From assembly GCA_905182155.1 (NCBI GenBank), contig CAJJAX010000001.1:1-64000 (forward strand): a DNA stretch of 64,000 nucleotides, in the 5' to 3' direction. Positions 50,903-62,708 of this stretch are shown in pieces. Source of the stretch: an uncultured Pseudomonadales bacterium (lineage in GTDB: Bacteria; Pseudomonadota; Gammaproteobacteria; Pseudomonadales; Azotimanducaceae). Every line of letters begins with the position of its first letter. Positions within the stretch are counted from its first letter, which is position 1. The translations under genes and the position numbers were made by a program. A model generated the notes under the pieces. That model made no database searches. It was not told the DNA's origin and saw only the letters and a program-made list of their open reading frames with translations.

Positions 50903-51709
50903 ATGACCCGACTCTTTATTCTGCTCCAGTATGTAATCCCCCAGCACGGCTTATCCCGATGCATCGGCTACTTCGCCCGCTCGGAAATCCCCTGGCTAAA
51001 GAATTTTCTGATCAAACAGTTCGATGCGATCTATAAAATCGACTGGGCGGCGGCAGACCGCAAAGCGCCGCAACAGTATGTTTCATTCAACGATTTTTTC
51101 ACCCGAGCATTAGCCGCCGATGCCCGGCCACTCACAGGCCACATTGTGTCACCAGCCGATGGCCTGGTCTCGGTCACCGGACAAATCAAACATCAACGGG
51201 CAATTCAGGCCAAAGGTCACGATTATTCGATCCCCCAACTACTGGGCGAGCCCTTGCCAGAATCTTTCAACAACGGCAGTTTTCTGACAATTTACTTAGC
51301 GCCCAGTGACTACCACCGCGTGCATTTCCCGCAAAGCGGCACGCTACAGACGGCCCGATATATACCTGGCGCCTTGTTTTCAGTGAATCAAACCACGGCA
51401 ATGCAAGTGCCTGGGTTATTTACCCGGAACGAGCGACTGGTCCTGCACCTCACCTCGGCTGAGGGGGATTATTATCTTGTCTTAATCGGCGCGATGATTG
51501 TTGCGGGCATTCAACCTTTTTGGGAAACCCAACCCTTTCAAGCCCAGCACCCGATCGACAAGCCCATGCAGGGCCTGATGGTTGATCAAGGCCAAGAGGC
51601 CGGCCGATTTTTATTAGGCTCGACGGCAATCTTAATTACCGCTCAGCCCCAGCAATGGTGCGTAAGCCCTGACAGCACCATTAAAATGGGTCAAGCCCTG
51701 GCCAACTAA
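50903..51709 (+). CDS. psd: Phosphatidylserine decarboxylase proenzyme
   Basis: A 268-residue membrane-associated enzyme forming phosphatidylethanolamine. The self-cleavage motif is FLLGSTAILI (LGST), where the Ser becomes the pyruvoyl cofactor; YHRVHFPQSGTL and IVSPADGLVSVTGQI are the other conserved parts, and NDFFTRALAADARPL begins the catalytic domain. It converges on epmA and their stop codons overlap by four bases. rsgA, which lies between orn and psd in several relatives, is absent. Confidence 0.96.
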   Translation: MTRLFILLQYVIPQHGLSRCIGYFARSEIPWLKNFLIKQFDAIYKIDWAAADRKAPQQYVSFNDFFTRALAADARPLTGHIVSPADGLVSVTGQIKHQRAIQAKGHDYSIPQLLGEPLPESFNNGSFLTIYLAPSDYHRVHFPQSGTLQTARYIPGALFSVNQTTAMQVPGLFTRNERLVLHLTSAEGDYYLVLIGAMIVAGIQPFWETQPFQAQHPIDKPMQGLMVDQGQEAGRFLLGSTAILITAQPQQWCVSPDSTIKMGQALAN

Positions 51710-52665
51710 TGATTTGGCCAAGGAAACAGTTGCACCTCAGCCAAGCTGGTCTGTCCCAGCCAAACCATCACCAATCGGTCGATCCCGAGCGCCACGCCCA
51801 CACACGCCGGCATCTGGCAGCTCGCCTCAGCGAAGGCTGAATCAAACGCAATCCTCGGCAGACCGCGATTGACCCGGGCAGTAGCCATCGCGGTGTACCG
51901 ACTCAAGATGACCGCCGGATCCCTGAGTTCAAGATAGCCATTGGCCAACTCAACGCCCTGCCAATACAGCTCAAACCGCTGCGCCGCACCGGTTTCAGCA
52001 TCAACTTCAGCCAGCGCGGCCTGACATCGTGGGAATTCGGTTAAGTAAAAGATCTCGGCGAGGGTTGGCAGCACAACCTCTAAAAACAAAAAGTCTAAAC
52101 AATCGGATCGAAACTGATCATCATCCTGCGGCACGAGATGGGTCACCTCGGCGCCGGTTGCTTGCACCCACTGCCAAAGCGTCGACAAAGGCGCCTCATT
52201 CGGATCAATGCCAAACCGTTGCACAAACAATTTCAGAAAGGAGTAAACGGGCAACCCAACGCTCGATTGCTCGCGCCAGATCTTGGGCGGCTCGGGCATC
52301 GCATTCAGCAAGCTGGTCACTTCCGCCATCAGGTCCGGCAAACTGAGACCCGGGCGATACCATTCGAGCAGGGTGAATTCAGGATTATGCCGCTGGCCTT
52401 GGTCGCCGCGCCGAAATGCAGGGGTTATCTCAAAGATCGCCTCGCCATAGGCCGCTAATGCCCGTTTCAAGGCATATTCCGGGGAGGTTTGAAGAAACAA
52501 GGCCTCGGCCTCATCGGCAACTTGAAAACTAGAAAGCTGTGCATCAAACGTTCCGGATCGAGACAAGGCAGGGGTTGAAACCTCCGTCACAGATCGGGAC
52601 TCGAAGAACCACCGAATGGCAGACAGAATCTTACTGCGCGCCTTCAGCACCGGCCAGGTTGGCAT
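51706..52665 (-). CDS. epmA: EF-P lysine-lysyltransferase
   Basis: A 319-residue class II lysyl-tRNA synthetase-like enzyme without an anticodon-binding domain that attaches (R)-beta-lysine to [66 protein letters not shown] (motif 2) and [20 protein letters not shown] (motif 3) are present. The ORF track starts at a TTG at 52686; I prefer the ATG at 52665 ([14 protein letters not shown]). Neither has a strong ribosome site, which fits translational coupling with efp, whose 3' end it overlaps by 35 bases. Confidence 0.93.
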   Translation of the reverse strand: MPTWPVLKARSKILSAIRWFFESRSVTEVSTPALSRSGTFDAQLSSFQVADEAEALFLQTSPEYALKRALAAYGEAIFEITPAFRRGDQGQRHNPEFTLLEWYRPGLSLPDLMAEVTSLLNAMPEPPKIWREQSSVGLPVYSFLKLFVQRFGIDPNEAPLSTLWQWVQATGAEVTHLVPQDDDQFRSDCLDFLFLEVVLPTLAEIFYLTEFPRCQAALAEVDAETGAAQRFELYWQGVELANGYLELRDPAVILSRYTAMATARVNRGLPRIAFDSAFAEASCQMPACVGVALGIDRLVMVWLGQTSLAEVQLFPWPNH

Positions 52666-53249
52666 AGACCGCACAACTCGACTCAAACGGCTTTACACGA
52701 TTTTGGTATTCGGAGGTGCGAGTGTCAACACGCAGTACATCACCTATTGTCACAAACAAGGGCACCTTGACGACCGCACCAGAGCTTAGCGTGGCAGGCT
52801 TAGTGCCGCCCTGCGCCGTATCGCCCTTAAGACCTGGGTCTGTATCGACGACTTCGAGTTCGACAAAATTCTGCGGGGTTACCGAAATAGGCGCGTCATT
52901 CCACAGAACAATGGTGTAGATGTCTTCTTCCTTTAACCAAATCTTGGCGTCGGCAATCGCCGCTTCATCTGCCGCGATTTGTTCGAAGCTGTCATCGGTT
53001 TTCATGAAATGCCAAAACTCGCCATCGGAGTAGATTTTTGGTCGACATGACATCGGCGCCTTCAAGACTTTCACCAGACTTGAACGTTCTTTCCCAGACC
53101 CGCCCTGTTTTTAAGTTTTTCAACCGAACGCGGTTGAAGGCTTGCCCCTTACCAGGCTTCACAAACTCGTTTTCCACAATGCTGCAAGGATCCCCCTCGA
53201 GCAAAACCTTCAATCCAGATTTAAATTCGTTCGTGGAATAATTGGCCAT
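52631..53249 (-). CDS. efp: Elongation factor P, frameshifted as sequenced
   Basis: EF-P relieves ribosome stalling at polyproline. [19 protein letters not shown] and [19 protein letters not shown] place the modified lysine at residue 34, the site used by EpmA, and the second part has [31 protein letters not shown] and [21 protein letters not shown]. The halves are in different frames and join within 53035-53060, probably at the run of five T; the join is also a few residues short of E. coli. After the usual end (NRVK) the frame reads on for about 19 residues, overlapping epmA; a second small error or a true extension are both possible. Operon efp-epmA. Confidence 0.9.
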
Positions 53250-53332
53250 AAATACCCTCTACCTGCAATGTGCTGATTCGATTAACCCGGCTATCTTACC
53301 GAGATTGTGCAGCCGAAGGCGAGACCAACGGG

Positions 53333-54541
53333 CTAGGACACGCCGAATTGGTCTCGATCACTGATCCCCAGTAAATAAAGAATGCTGTCCAGTCCAAGGG
53401 TCGAAATCGCGTGACGGGATCGCTCTCGGACCAGGTCCTTGGCGTGATACGCAATACCCAATCCAGCCGCACCCAACATCTCTAAATCATTTGCGCCATC
53501 CCCAACGGCAATGGTTTGCGCCATCGAGATCCCTTCCTGCTCGGCCAGCGCTCTGAGTATTCGCGCTTTCGCTTCGGCATCGACAATGGGCTCTAAAACA
53601 CGACCCGTTAAAAGACCATCTTTGATTTCCAGCCGATTGGCAAACACATGATCGACGCCTAACTGGGCCTGTAATGCCTGGCCAAAATAATCAAACCCAC
53701 CCGACAGAATCGCAGTCTTATACCCCAATAACTTCAGAGTCTTAAAAAGCGATTCCACCCCTTCGGTCAGGGGCAAATGGGCCGCCACCTCACTGAGGGT
53801 TGTCTCGGGCAAGCCCTTAAGCTGCGCCACACGCCGGATCAAACTTTCCCGGAAATCAAGCTCACCCGACATCGCTTGGTGGGTAATTTTCGCGACCGCA
53901 GCCCCCACGCCTTTGCGTTTTGCCAACTCGTCAATCACTTCAGTTTCAATCAGCGTGGAATCCATATCGAAGGCAATGAGTCGCCGATGCCGACGATAGA
54001 TCCCGTCTTCCTGTACGGCAAGATCCAGCGTCAACTCCGTCGCCAGCGCCATGAGCTTTTTTCGAAACAGCGGACTCGGGGAGCCTCGAAGCGACCATTC
54101 AAGGCACGCCCGTGCGGGCATTGCTGACGGCTCAAGCGGGACCCGCCCAGAGAGCCGATTAATATGATCAATATTCAAACCTTCATCGGTCACAATGCGC
54201 GCCAAGCGGGACAATTGCGCGGCGGTTATTTTTCGGCCAAGAATGGTTAATATCATGCGCTTCTGGCCTTGCCGACTGACCCAGTCAGCATATTCAGGAT
54301 TGGTCACGACTTCGGCTTCAACCGACAGCCCCTCAGCAACAAACATCGATTTTAATTGATCGATGGCATCGTTTTGCTCTGGCGCTGTGCGGACCAAGAT
54401 GCCCAGGGTTAAGTAGTCATGAATGACGGACTGTCCCATATCCAGAACTTCCATCCCAGCTTGGGCCAAAATCTGGGTCATCTTGGCTGTCAGTCCGGGC
54501 CGGTCTTGACCGGTTACATTGATGAGAATGACGTTCTGCAT
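53333..54541 (-). CDS. serB: Phosphoserine phosphatase with ACT domains
   Basis: A 402-residue enzyme for the last step of serine synthesis. Two ACT-type domains (LINVTGQDRPGLTAKMTQILAQAG and MILTILGRKITAAQLSRLARIV) precede a HAD phosphatase with RRLIAFDMDSTLIETEVIDEL (nucleophile Asp), GYKTAILSGGFDYFGQAL and AVGDGANDLEMLGAAGLGIA. The length matches the long Pseudomonas/Mycobacterium-type SerB. It is divergent from a YtjB-like gene, the arrangement seen in E. coli. Confidence 0.95.
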   Translation of the reverse strand: MQNVILINVTGQDRPGLTAKMTQILAQAGMEVLDMGQSVIHDYLTLGILVRTAPEQNDAIDQLKSMFVAEGLSVEAEVVTNPEYADWVSRQGQKRMILTILGRKITAAQLSRLARIVTDEGLNIDHINRLSGRVPLEPSAMPARACLEWSLRGSPSPLFRKKLMALATELTLDLAVQEDGIYRRHRRLIAFDMDSTLIETEVIDELAKRKGVGAAVAKITHQAMSGELDFRESLIRRVAQLKGLPETTLSEVAAHLPLTEGVESLFKTLKLLGYKTAILSGGFDYFGQALQAQLGVDHVFANRLEIKDGLLTGRVLEPIVDAEAKARILRALAEQEGISMAQTIAVGDGANDLEMLGAAGLGIAYHAKDLVRERSRHAISTLGLDSILYLLGISDRDQFGVS

Positions 54542-54640
54542 ATTTTTTCAATCCGCGGGAAGCCGCCATTATCCAACAATTGACTCTAGGGCGACAGCAT
54601 CCAAATTAAATGCGATATACTGCGCGCCAGGAACTCTTCG

Positions 54641-55657
54641 ATGTTTGTAATGCAAGATCTGCGCTTTCGCATATTAACGCTGTGTGTCGTACCCTTTTTG
54701 ATCGGCAGTGGCCTCGTGTTACTGACCGCGATAACGAGCCTTCAATCCCAAACCGAGCAAGCTGAACGGCAGCTGGCTGAGACCTTATTGGTCCACAAGG
54801 CGCCCGATGCGGCCCTTTATTTGGCCACAGAAGATTGGGTGGCTCTGGCGGTGATCCTCGATCAATTAACGCAAGCGACTGGCTTGGGTCGCGCTGAAGT
54901 GCTGAATCGCGACAATCAGTTGTTGCTCGCCAGCGGCAAAGCCCCTGCTCTTCGGGCCCAATACACCGCACCTTTACGGCATGAAGGGCTCCTCATCGGA
55001 AGCCTTTCACTGATCGTCAATCAAGCCCCCCAGGCCGCCTCAATTCGATTCATGCTCATCCAGCTGCTCTGCGTGATCACCGCGATGACGATGGCACTGG
55101 GCTTGATCGCCTGGAAGTTCGGCGACTTTATTTTGATTTGGCTTAGCTTGAAGATCGAGCGGCGCGCTACGCCAAGGTCGACCGCGCTCGATCCGCCCGG
55201 ACCCTCCAAGAGCACCTTGGTCGCGATCTTTTCAATCAAACTCACGCCAGCACGTCTCGTGCCTTTAGCGGAACTCAAGGCAACCGCCGCCCAGCATCTT
55301 GGCAAACTGACCGAGCTTTTACCCGGGGATTACGAGGTCCGCTTTAATCAGACCGACCCAGCCCACCTTGGCCTCGAATTTTTTAAAGCAATACACCCAC
55401 AATTGAACGAGGTACCGGGCCTCAACGCGCGCATGGCCTTCGGTGTAGACCAGGCCGAGGCGTCTGGCGCCCTCGGCAAGCGGGTCAAGTATCTGGCGTC
55501 TCTCAGCCGTGGCAACCTGGTTTTAGACGATCAAACCAAGACCCAGCTGGGCCCTATCCTAGGTGCAGCTTTTCAAACCGCACCACTGTCCTCATCCTTT
55601 GCCTCAGACCTTGTCCTGCACACTCTAACGATCCGTGAACCAACCAGAACCCTTTAA
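54641..55657 (+). CDS. YtjB/AhpA-like membrane sensor-type protein
   Basis: A 338-residue protein with an N-terminal membrane helix (ILTLCVVPFLIGSGLVLLTAI), a periplasmic domain of roughly 100 residues, a second helix (FMLIQLLCVITAMTMALGLI) and a C-terminal cytoplasmic part. The layout and divergent position next to serB match the YtjB (Smp) family of E. coli and the related protein beside serB in Pseudomonas. The cytoplasmic half (LVAIFSIKLTPARLVPLAEL, VKYLASLSRGNLVLDD) resembles a nucleotide-cyclase-like or AhpA-like output domain but no catalytic motif is clear. AGGA lies eight bases before the ATG. Function unknown. Confidence 0.72.
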   Translation: MFVMQDLRFRILTLCVVPFLIGSGLVLLTAITSLQSQTEQAERQLAETLLVHKAPDAALYLATEDWVALAVILDQLTQATGLGRAEVLNRDNQLLLASGKAPALRAQYTAPLRHEGLLIGSLSLIVNQAPQAASIRFMLIQLLCVITAMTMALGLIAWKFGDFILIWLSLKIERRATPRSTALDPPGPSKSTLVAIFSIKLTPARLVPLAELKATAAQHLGKLTELLPGDYEVRFNQTDPAHLGLEFFKAIHPQLNEVPGLNARMAFGVDQAEASGALGKRVKYLASLSRGNLVLDDQTKTQLGPILGAAFQTAPLSSSFASDLVLHTLTIREPTRTL

Positions 55658-57933
<2,276 letters not shown>

Positions 57934-59822
57934 CTAAAGTTTGTTGGCATCGGTCAAATCACCTTTCGCCAGCCCGTTTTTTAGCGAGCAGCATATCCAA
58001 TAGGTTATCCACCTCATTGGTGTCCTCAACGGTCAATCGCACCAGTCGGCGGGTATCGGCGGACATCGCGGTCTCTCTGAGTTGGAGCGCATTCATCTCA
58101 CCAAGACCCTTGAAGCGCTGTACATTGACTTTGCCCTTTTTCTTTTCCGCCTCAATGCGATCTAGGATGCCCTGCTTCTCAGCCTCATCGAGGGCATAGA
58201 ACACTTCCTTACCAACATCGATTCGAAACAACGGCGGCATCGCCACATAGATATGCCCGGCGCTCACCAAGGCGTCGAAAATGGCGCACGAACAGGGCGC
58301 ATAGCAGGGTCGCAATGTGCAGTCCGTCGGAATCGGCATCCGCCAAAATACAAACCTTGTGATAGCGCAAGGAATCTAAATCATCGACCGCAGGATCCAC
58401 CCCCAGCGCGACAGAAATATCATGTACTTCTTGAGAGGCGAGAATCTCCTGCGAATCGACCTCCCAGGTATTTAGAATCTTTCCACGCAGAGGCATGATC
58501 GCCTGGTTCTCGCGTTGCGCGCCTGTTTGGCTGAGCCGCCAGCGGAATCTCCCTCTACCAGAAAGAGCTCACCGCTGCTGGTCTCGCCACTGAACAATCA
58601 GCCAGCTTTCCTGGCAAGTGCAGGCCCTGAGTCACTTTTTTACGCACACCTTTTTACTGGCACGCATCGGCTTTGAGCATGGTTAATGCACATCTCTGCC
58701 AGTTTTTGCTTCTTCGGTATGCTGATTCAACCAAAGGCTAAAAGCGTCTTTGACAACCGGACAGAAACGTAACCGGCGCTTTCCGCGACAGAAGCGCTCT
58801 TTGGTCTGACCGGAAAACTGCGGGTCAGCATCTTAGCGGACAAAACATAGCGCATCGTTCCCAGATATCTTCTCCAGAAAGTTTAATGCCACGCGGGAGC
58901 AAGCTGCGAAACTCGCAAAACTCTCGCAGCGCTTCGAGCAAGCCGGTGCGCAGGCCCGCCACGTGGGTGCCGCCCTGCGCGGTAGGGATGAGATTCACAT
59001 AGCTTTCGGCCATAATCTCGCCGCCCTCAGGCAACCATTGCACCGCCCAGTCTACGCCTTCGCCGTTCTGGCTTACCGAGCCCGAGAATGGCTCTGCGGG
59101 CAGGGTCTCGTATTCGTTGGTTGCCTGACGCAGATAATCGATAAGGCCGTCTTCGAAACACCACTCTTCGCTCTGTGCCTTGTCTTCTGACACGGTATTG
59201 TCAATAAACTTAACAAGCAGCCCGGAGCAGAGCACGGCTTTTGCGCGCAGCACGTGTTTTAAGCGTGGAATAGACACCCGCGGCGAGTCGAAATACTGGC
59301 CGTCTGGCAGAAACTTCACGGTTGTGCCGGTGTTGCGCTTGCCAACCGTGTCCTTAACGGCAAGTTCGGTGGCTTTCAGGCCATCCTTGAAAGCCATGTG
59401 ATGAAGATTGCCGTCACGTTTTATATAGACTTCAAACTGCTCAGACAGAGCATTAACGACTGACACGCCTACCCCGTGCAGGCCGCCGGAGAACCGATAG
59501 TGGTCGCTGTTGAACTTGGCGCCCGAGTGCAGACTTGAGTCAGAATCAACTCAACACCCAGACACTTTTTCCTTCTTGATGCATATCCACCGGCATGCCT
59601 CGCCCGTTGTCGCCCACCGACCATCGACCTCATCTTTTCTCAAGGATCACCCTAATCTCGGTTGGCGTGCCCTTCGAGCGCCTCATCGACACTATTATCG
59701 ATCACCTCTTGGGCCAAATGATTCGGGCGGGTCGTTTCGGTGTACATCCCTGGCCGCTTCTTAACTGGATCCAGGCCCTCTCAAGGACTTCGATCGAATC
59801 GGACTTGATAATTACTGGCCAT
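57934..59822 (-). pseudogene. parE: DNA topoisomerase IV subunit B, many frame breaks as sequenced
   Basis: Fragments in all three frames cover the whole of ParE, the ATPase subunit of topoisomerase IV. Starting from ATG 59822 (MASNYQ): [37 protein letters not shown]; then ORF 59466-58825 with VGKRNTGTTVKFLPDG and GGTHVAGLRTGLL; then VVKDAFSLWLNQHTEEA, ELFLVEGDSAGGSAKQAR; then ILADADSDGLHIATLLCALF; then NVQRFKGLGEMNALQLRET and a final KGDLTDANKL with stop at 57934. I count at least eight single-base changes, mostly deletions. Residue conservation around the breaks is high, so this looks like poor consensus quality instead of genetic decay of an essential gene. Confidence 0.85.
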
Positions 59823-59974
59823 AAATTTTAATTTCCAACGCTTGATGACAACTTAAGGCAGACCCGTGCACGCGCTACACGGCCGGAATTCGACTTTATT
59901 TCGGTTTGAACACAGCCCAGGTTTTAGCGCGCCTGGCTCACGCGAGATTATAACGGGAAAGAATCCCGAAGCTA

Positions 59975-60448
59975 TCAATCATCGGTAAACAATACCGCCT
60001 CTAGGGTTCGACCGTGCTCAATACAAACCGCGAGCAACTCCCCTAGGGCACGATTAACCTGAGACTTTTCATCGGGATGATGCAGCGCTTTATTCGGCAT
60101 CTCGTACCGCTGATGCAGTTTTTGATGATCACCGATCGCGAGGACCTCGGCGGTCGAAAGATCATGATATAGACAAATCGATAATCGCGGCCACACCAGC
60201 CAGGCAAGACTGTCCAAACCGCCGGTCACCGTGACCGCAACAAACGTGGTGTACGGACAGCGCTCCGTCACGTTTAAGTGAACTTCGGCCTCACGCTCAC
60301 CAAGCGACACCGCAAAGACCAACGCATCAGCCGTTTGATGATTCGGGAAAAGTTGTAAAAACCGAATGTAGTTCGCATCGCAACTTTCCAAATCAGCGCT
60401 CAGATTCGGCACATAACGACGGTTTTTCCTCGTGTCTTTCACGTTCAT
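59975..60448 (-). CDS. yqiB: DUF1249 (YqiB-like) protein
   Basis: A 157-residue protein with YIRFLQLFPN near the N terminus, VTERCPYTTFVAVTV, LSICLYHDLSTAEVLAI, and YEMPNKALHHPDEKSQVNRALGELL. These match the DUF1249 family (E. coli YqiB: LYHDAMVAEV, YPNKKLHQRDEKHQINQFL). The track ORF begins at 60526 but overlaps the next gene; ATG 60448 gives the family length. yqiB lies near parE in E. coli with yqiA and cpdA between; here those two are missing. Function unknown. Confidence 0.82.
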   Translation of the reverse strand: MNVKDTRKNRRYVPNLSADLESCDANYIRFLQLFPNHQTADALVFAVSLGEREAEVHLNVTERCPYTTFVAVTVTGGLDSLAWLVWPRLSICLYHDLSTAEVLAIGDHQKLHQRYEMPNKALHHPDEKSQVNRALGELLAVCIEHGRTLEAVLFTDD

Positions 60449-60476
60449 CACAGCCCTTGGTTCGCGGACAAGCCTA

Positions 60477-60929
60477 TCATCTTTTCGCGAGGAAACTGTC
60501 GTTGTCCGACGGATTAAGGCAATCATAGCGAATCAGCAAAGCCCTCACTCGATCGCGAATATCATCGCGAGAGGCTCTGAAAACAGCCTCAATGTCAGAC
60601 GCAAGACCCTCGGCCCGAGCCGGGTCGGTCAGCGGCCAATGGACCTTTTCAACCCCCGCCGGCGTAACCGGACAATGCTCATCAGCATGTCCGCACACGG
60701 TCACAACCAGATCAACCGCGTCGATGGCCTCTAAGGTGATCACCTTTGAGTGATGGGCCCCAATATCAATGCCCACTTCAGACATCACCTGAACCGCTCG
60801 GGGGTTTAAACCATGCGCAATGATCCCTGCTGACCGGATCACTGCCGCAGGCTTTGCCAGGGCCCTCGCCCAACCTTCCGCCATCTGTGAGCGGCAGGCA
60901 TTCCCGGTACATAAAAATAGTATTTTCAT
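60477..60929 (-). CDS. Low-molecular-weight phosphatase/arsenate reductase-like protein
   Basis: A 150-residue LMW-PTP fold protein. The P-loop FLCTGNACRSQMAEGWA (C-x5-R-S) and a C-terminal HWPLTDPA with the general-acid Asp are present, and VTVCGHADEHCP resembles the resolving-cysteine region of thioredoxin-linked arsenate reductases (ArsC). It may reduce arsenate or act as a phosphatase. It begins inside the waaA stop region (four-base overlap, ATGA) and is followed by yqiB, so it is co-expressed with lipid A core synthesis, an unusual place for arsenate detoxification. The ATG at 60929 is used instead of the track start. Confidence 0.8.
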   Translation of the reverse strand: MKILFLCTGNACRSQMAEGWARALAKPAAVIRSAGIIAHGLNPRAVQVMSEVGIDIGAHHSKVITLEAIDAVDLVVTVCGHADEHCPVTPAGVEKVHWPLTDPARAEGLASDIEAVFRASRDDIRDRVRALLIRYDCLNPSDNDSFLAKR

Positions 60930-62203
60930 CTTGAAGTATCCCCTCGGCTGGGCAACCAAGGCGACAAGCCCAGCAATAATTGATCCAGCGCCCCACGGCT
61001 CTCATCGACCAATTGTCGTGCTCTGTCGGCCTGCACCTTTCTGATCACCGGGTCCACCAATAGCCTTTCGAGCGCCTCGATCAGCTCAGATTCGTCATTA
61101 ACCAGGGTCAAGGCGGCTTGCTTTTGAAACTGTTCGGCCTGGGCTTCAAAATTAAAGACCCAGGGTCCCGTCACAATGGCGCAGCCACAGAGCGCAGGTT
61201 CTAAAAAGTTATGCCCGCCATGGGGAACCAGACTGCCGCCCACAAAGGTAACGGTGCTCGCCCCATACCAATAAAGCAGCTGGCCCATGACATTGACGAT
61301 CACCACATCCGTCTCATCCGTGAAATGATCCTTGTCTGCAAGGCTTTGAATCAACCCCAGCTGTGCAGACATCGCTTGCAACTCAGCCGCCCGTTGCACG
61401 TGGCGCGGCACCAACACCATCAGCAGCTGCGGATGCTTAGCCTTTAAGACCTTAAAAGCGGCTAAAAGCATCTGCTCTTCACCCGGATGGGTACTGGCGG
61501 CCAACAAAAGCGTCCGGTGGGCAAGCTTTTCCTGAATGACTGCGACTTGTGCCCGAAAGTCTGCCGGAAGCACCTGATCGGCTTTGATCGAACCTGTGAC
61601 ACTCAATCGGTCCGGTGCCGCACCCAGCGCTTTAAAGCGTGCTGCGTGGACGGTTGATTGCACCGCAATCCAGCTGAACTGACGCAGGGTAGCCCCCATC
61701 ATCGAGCCGAGTTTTTGATACCCTCGAAACGATCGCTCAGAGAGTCGCGCATTGAGCAAAGCAACTGGAATCTCTCGCGACGCGCAAGCAGTCATCCAGT
61801 TGGGCCAAATTTCGGTTTCAATCATTAATACGAGGTTGGGCCTGACTTGATTTAAAAAGCGCTTGATACAGCGCTGCAAATCAAAGGGGCCGTAGCAAAT
61901 CACGGCACGGCCAGAAAATTGGCGCATCAATTGGGCCCGTCCAGTCGGCGTGGTCGTTGATAAAACCAGCGTATGGCCTTGGGCTAACAAGGCCTCAATC
62001 AAGGGCGCGGCCGCAATGCTTTCACCGGCCGAAACCGCATGCAACCAAATATCCGCGCCGGGCCCCAAGCTCGATGGGACGTGACCAAAGCGTTCTGCCA
62101 AGTGATGTCTATAAGCAGGCTCGGCTCGACCCCGGAACCAAAGCCGAATCAGGGCCCCTGGAATCAAGAGCTGCATCAAAATACTGTAGAGAAATCGAAC
62201 CAT
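60926..62203 (-). CDS. waaA: 3-Deoxy-D-manno-octulosonic acid transferase (KDO transferase)
   Basis: A 425-residue GT30 glycosyltransferase that adds KDO to lipid IVA at the inner membrane. An N-terminal hydrophobic anchor (LYSILMQLLIPGALIRLW) is followed by IWLHAVSAGESIAAAPLIEALL, VLMIETEIWPNWM, LNARLSERSFRGYQKL, LAASTHPGEEQMLLAAF and FVGGSLVPHGGHNFLEPALCG. These are diagnostic of WaaA/KdtA. It is the first gene of the waaA-ArsC-like-yqiB run. Confidence 0.96.
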   Translation of the reverse strand: MVRFLYSILMQLLIPGALIRLWFRGRAEPAYRHHLAERFGHVPSSLGPGADIWLHAVSAGESIAAAPLIEALLAQGHTLVLSTTTPTGRAQLMRQFSGRAVICYGPFDLQRCIKRFLNQVRPNLVLMIETEIWPNWMTACASREIPVALLNARLSERSFRGYQKLGSMMGATLRQFSWIAVQSTVHAARFKALGAAPDRLSVTGSIKADQVLPADFRAQVAVIQEKLAHRTLLLAASTHPGEEQMLLAAFKVLKAKHPQLLMVLVPRHVQRAAELQAMSAQLGLIQSLADKDHFTDETDVVIVNVMGQLLYWYGASTVTFVGGSLVPHGGHNFLEPALCGCAIVTGPWVFNFEAQAEQFQKQAALTLVNDESELIEALERLLVDPVIRKVQADRARQLVDESRGALDQLLLGLSPWLPSRGDTSR

Positions 62204-62708
62204 CAGAACTTCGCTGTGTGAATAGACTGTTAAAGGCAGAGCAAAACCGGGTAGAACCCCAAAAAGTTTAGCATAGCCGGATTTCTGTAAAGATCGATTT
62301 TCGCCCTACACTTGCACAAGGATTGAAGACCCGGATGTTCTTCAGACAATCCTGACGCGCCTGGGGTTAGGTTAGGATAATGATCCGCAAAACCGATCAC
62401 AGCCAACAGACCTAACCGATCAACAACCGACGGTTTTTTAAATGCCAGCTCATCGACGACACGTCGGTAGGGTTTTCGATCGGCTGGTGTCTGGAATCGA
62501 AAGGCCGACTTGCCAAATTTTTGACCCTTCTACTCAAAGCTGAAACAACTGGAAAGGGAACTCACCCGACTCCCAAAAATAACAAGGATAATAAGAATTT
62601 TTAGCATGATAAAAAAATTTTGTTCTTACTGAGTTCAGGAGCCGTGTGATCTGTTCCAAAAGACTCAGCGTACTGAGAAGAAAATGCGAACAATAAAGGA
62701 TAACAATC
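62204..62708. other. 505-base intergenic region
   Basis: This gap separates waaA (minus) from the FAS1 lipoprotein (plus), so promoters for both should lie here. The part just before 62709 is A/T-rich and ends in AAAGGA, a good ribosome site eight bases before the lipoprotein ATG. I see no gene, tRNA or repeat array; plus-strand and minus-strand ORFs in the track are shadows. Confidence 0.6.

Noticed and set aside
57934-59822. Several separate small genes in the parE region
   Set aside because: The ORFs are successive pieces of one ParE protein in order; treating them as separate genes would be misleading.
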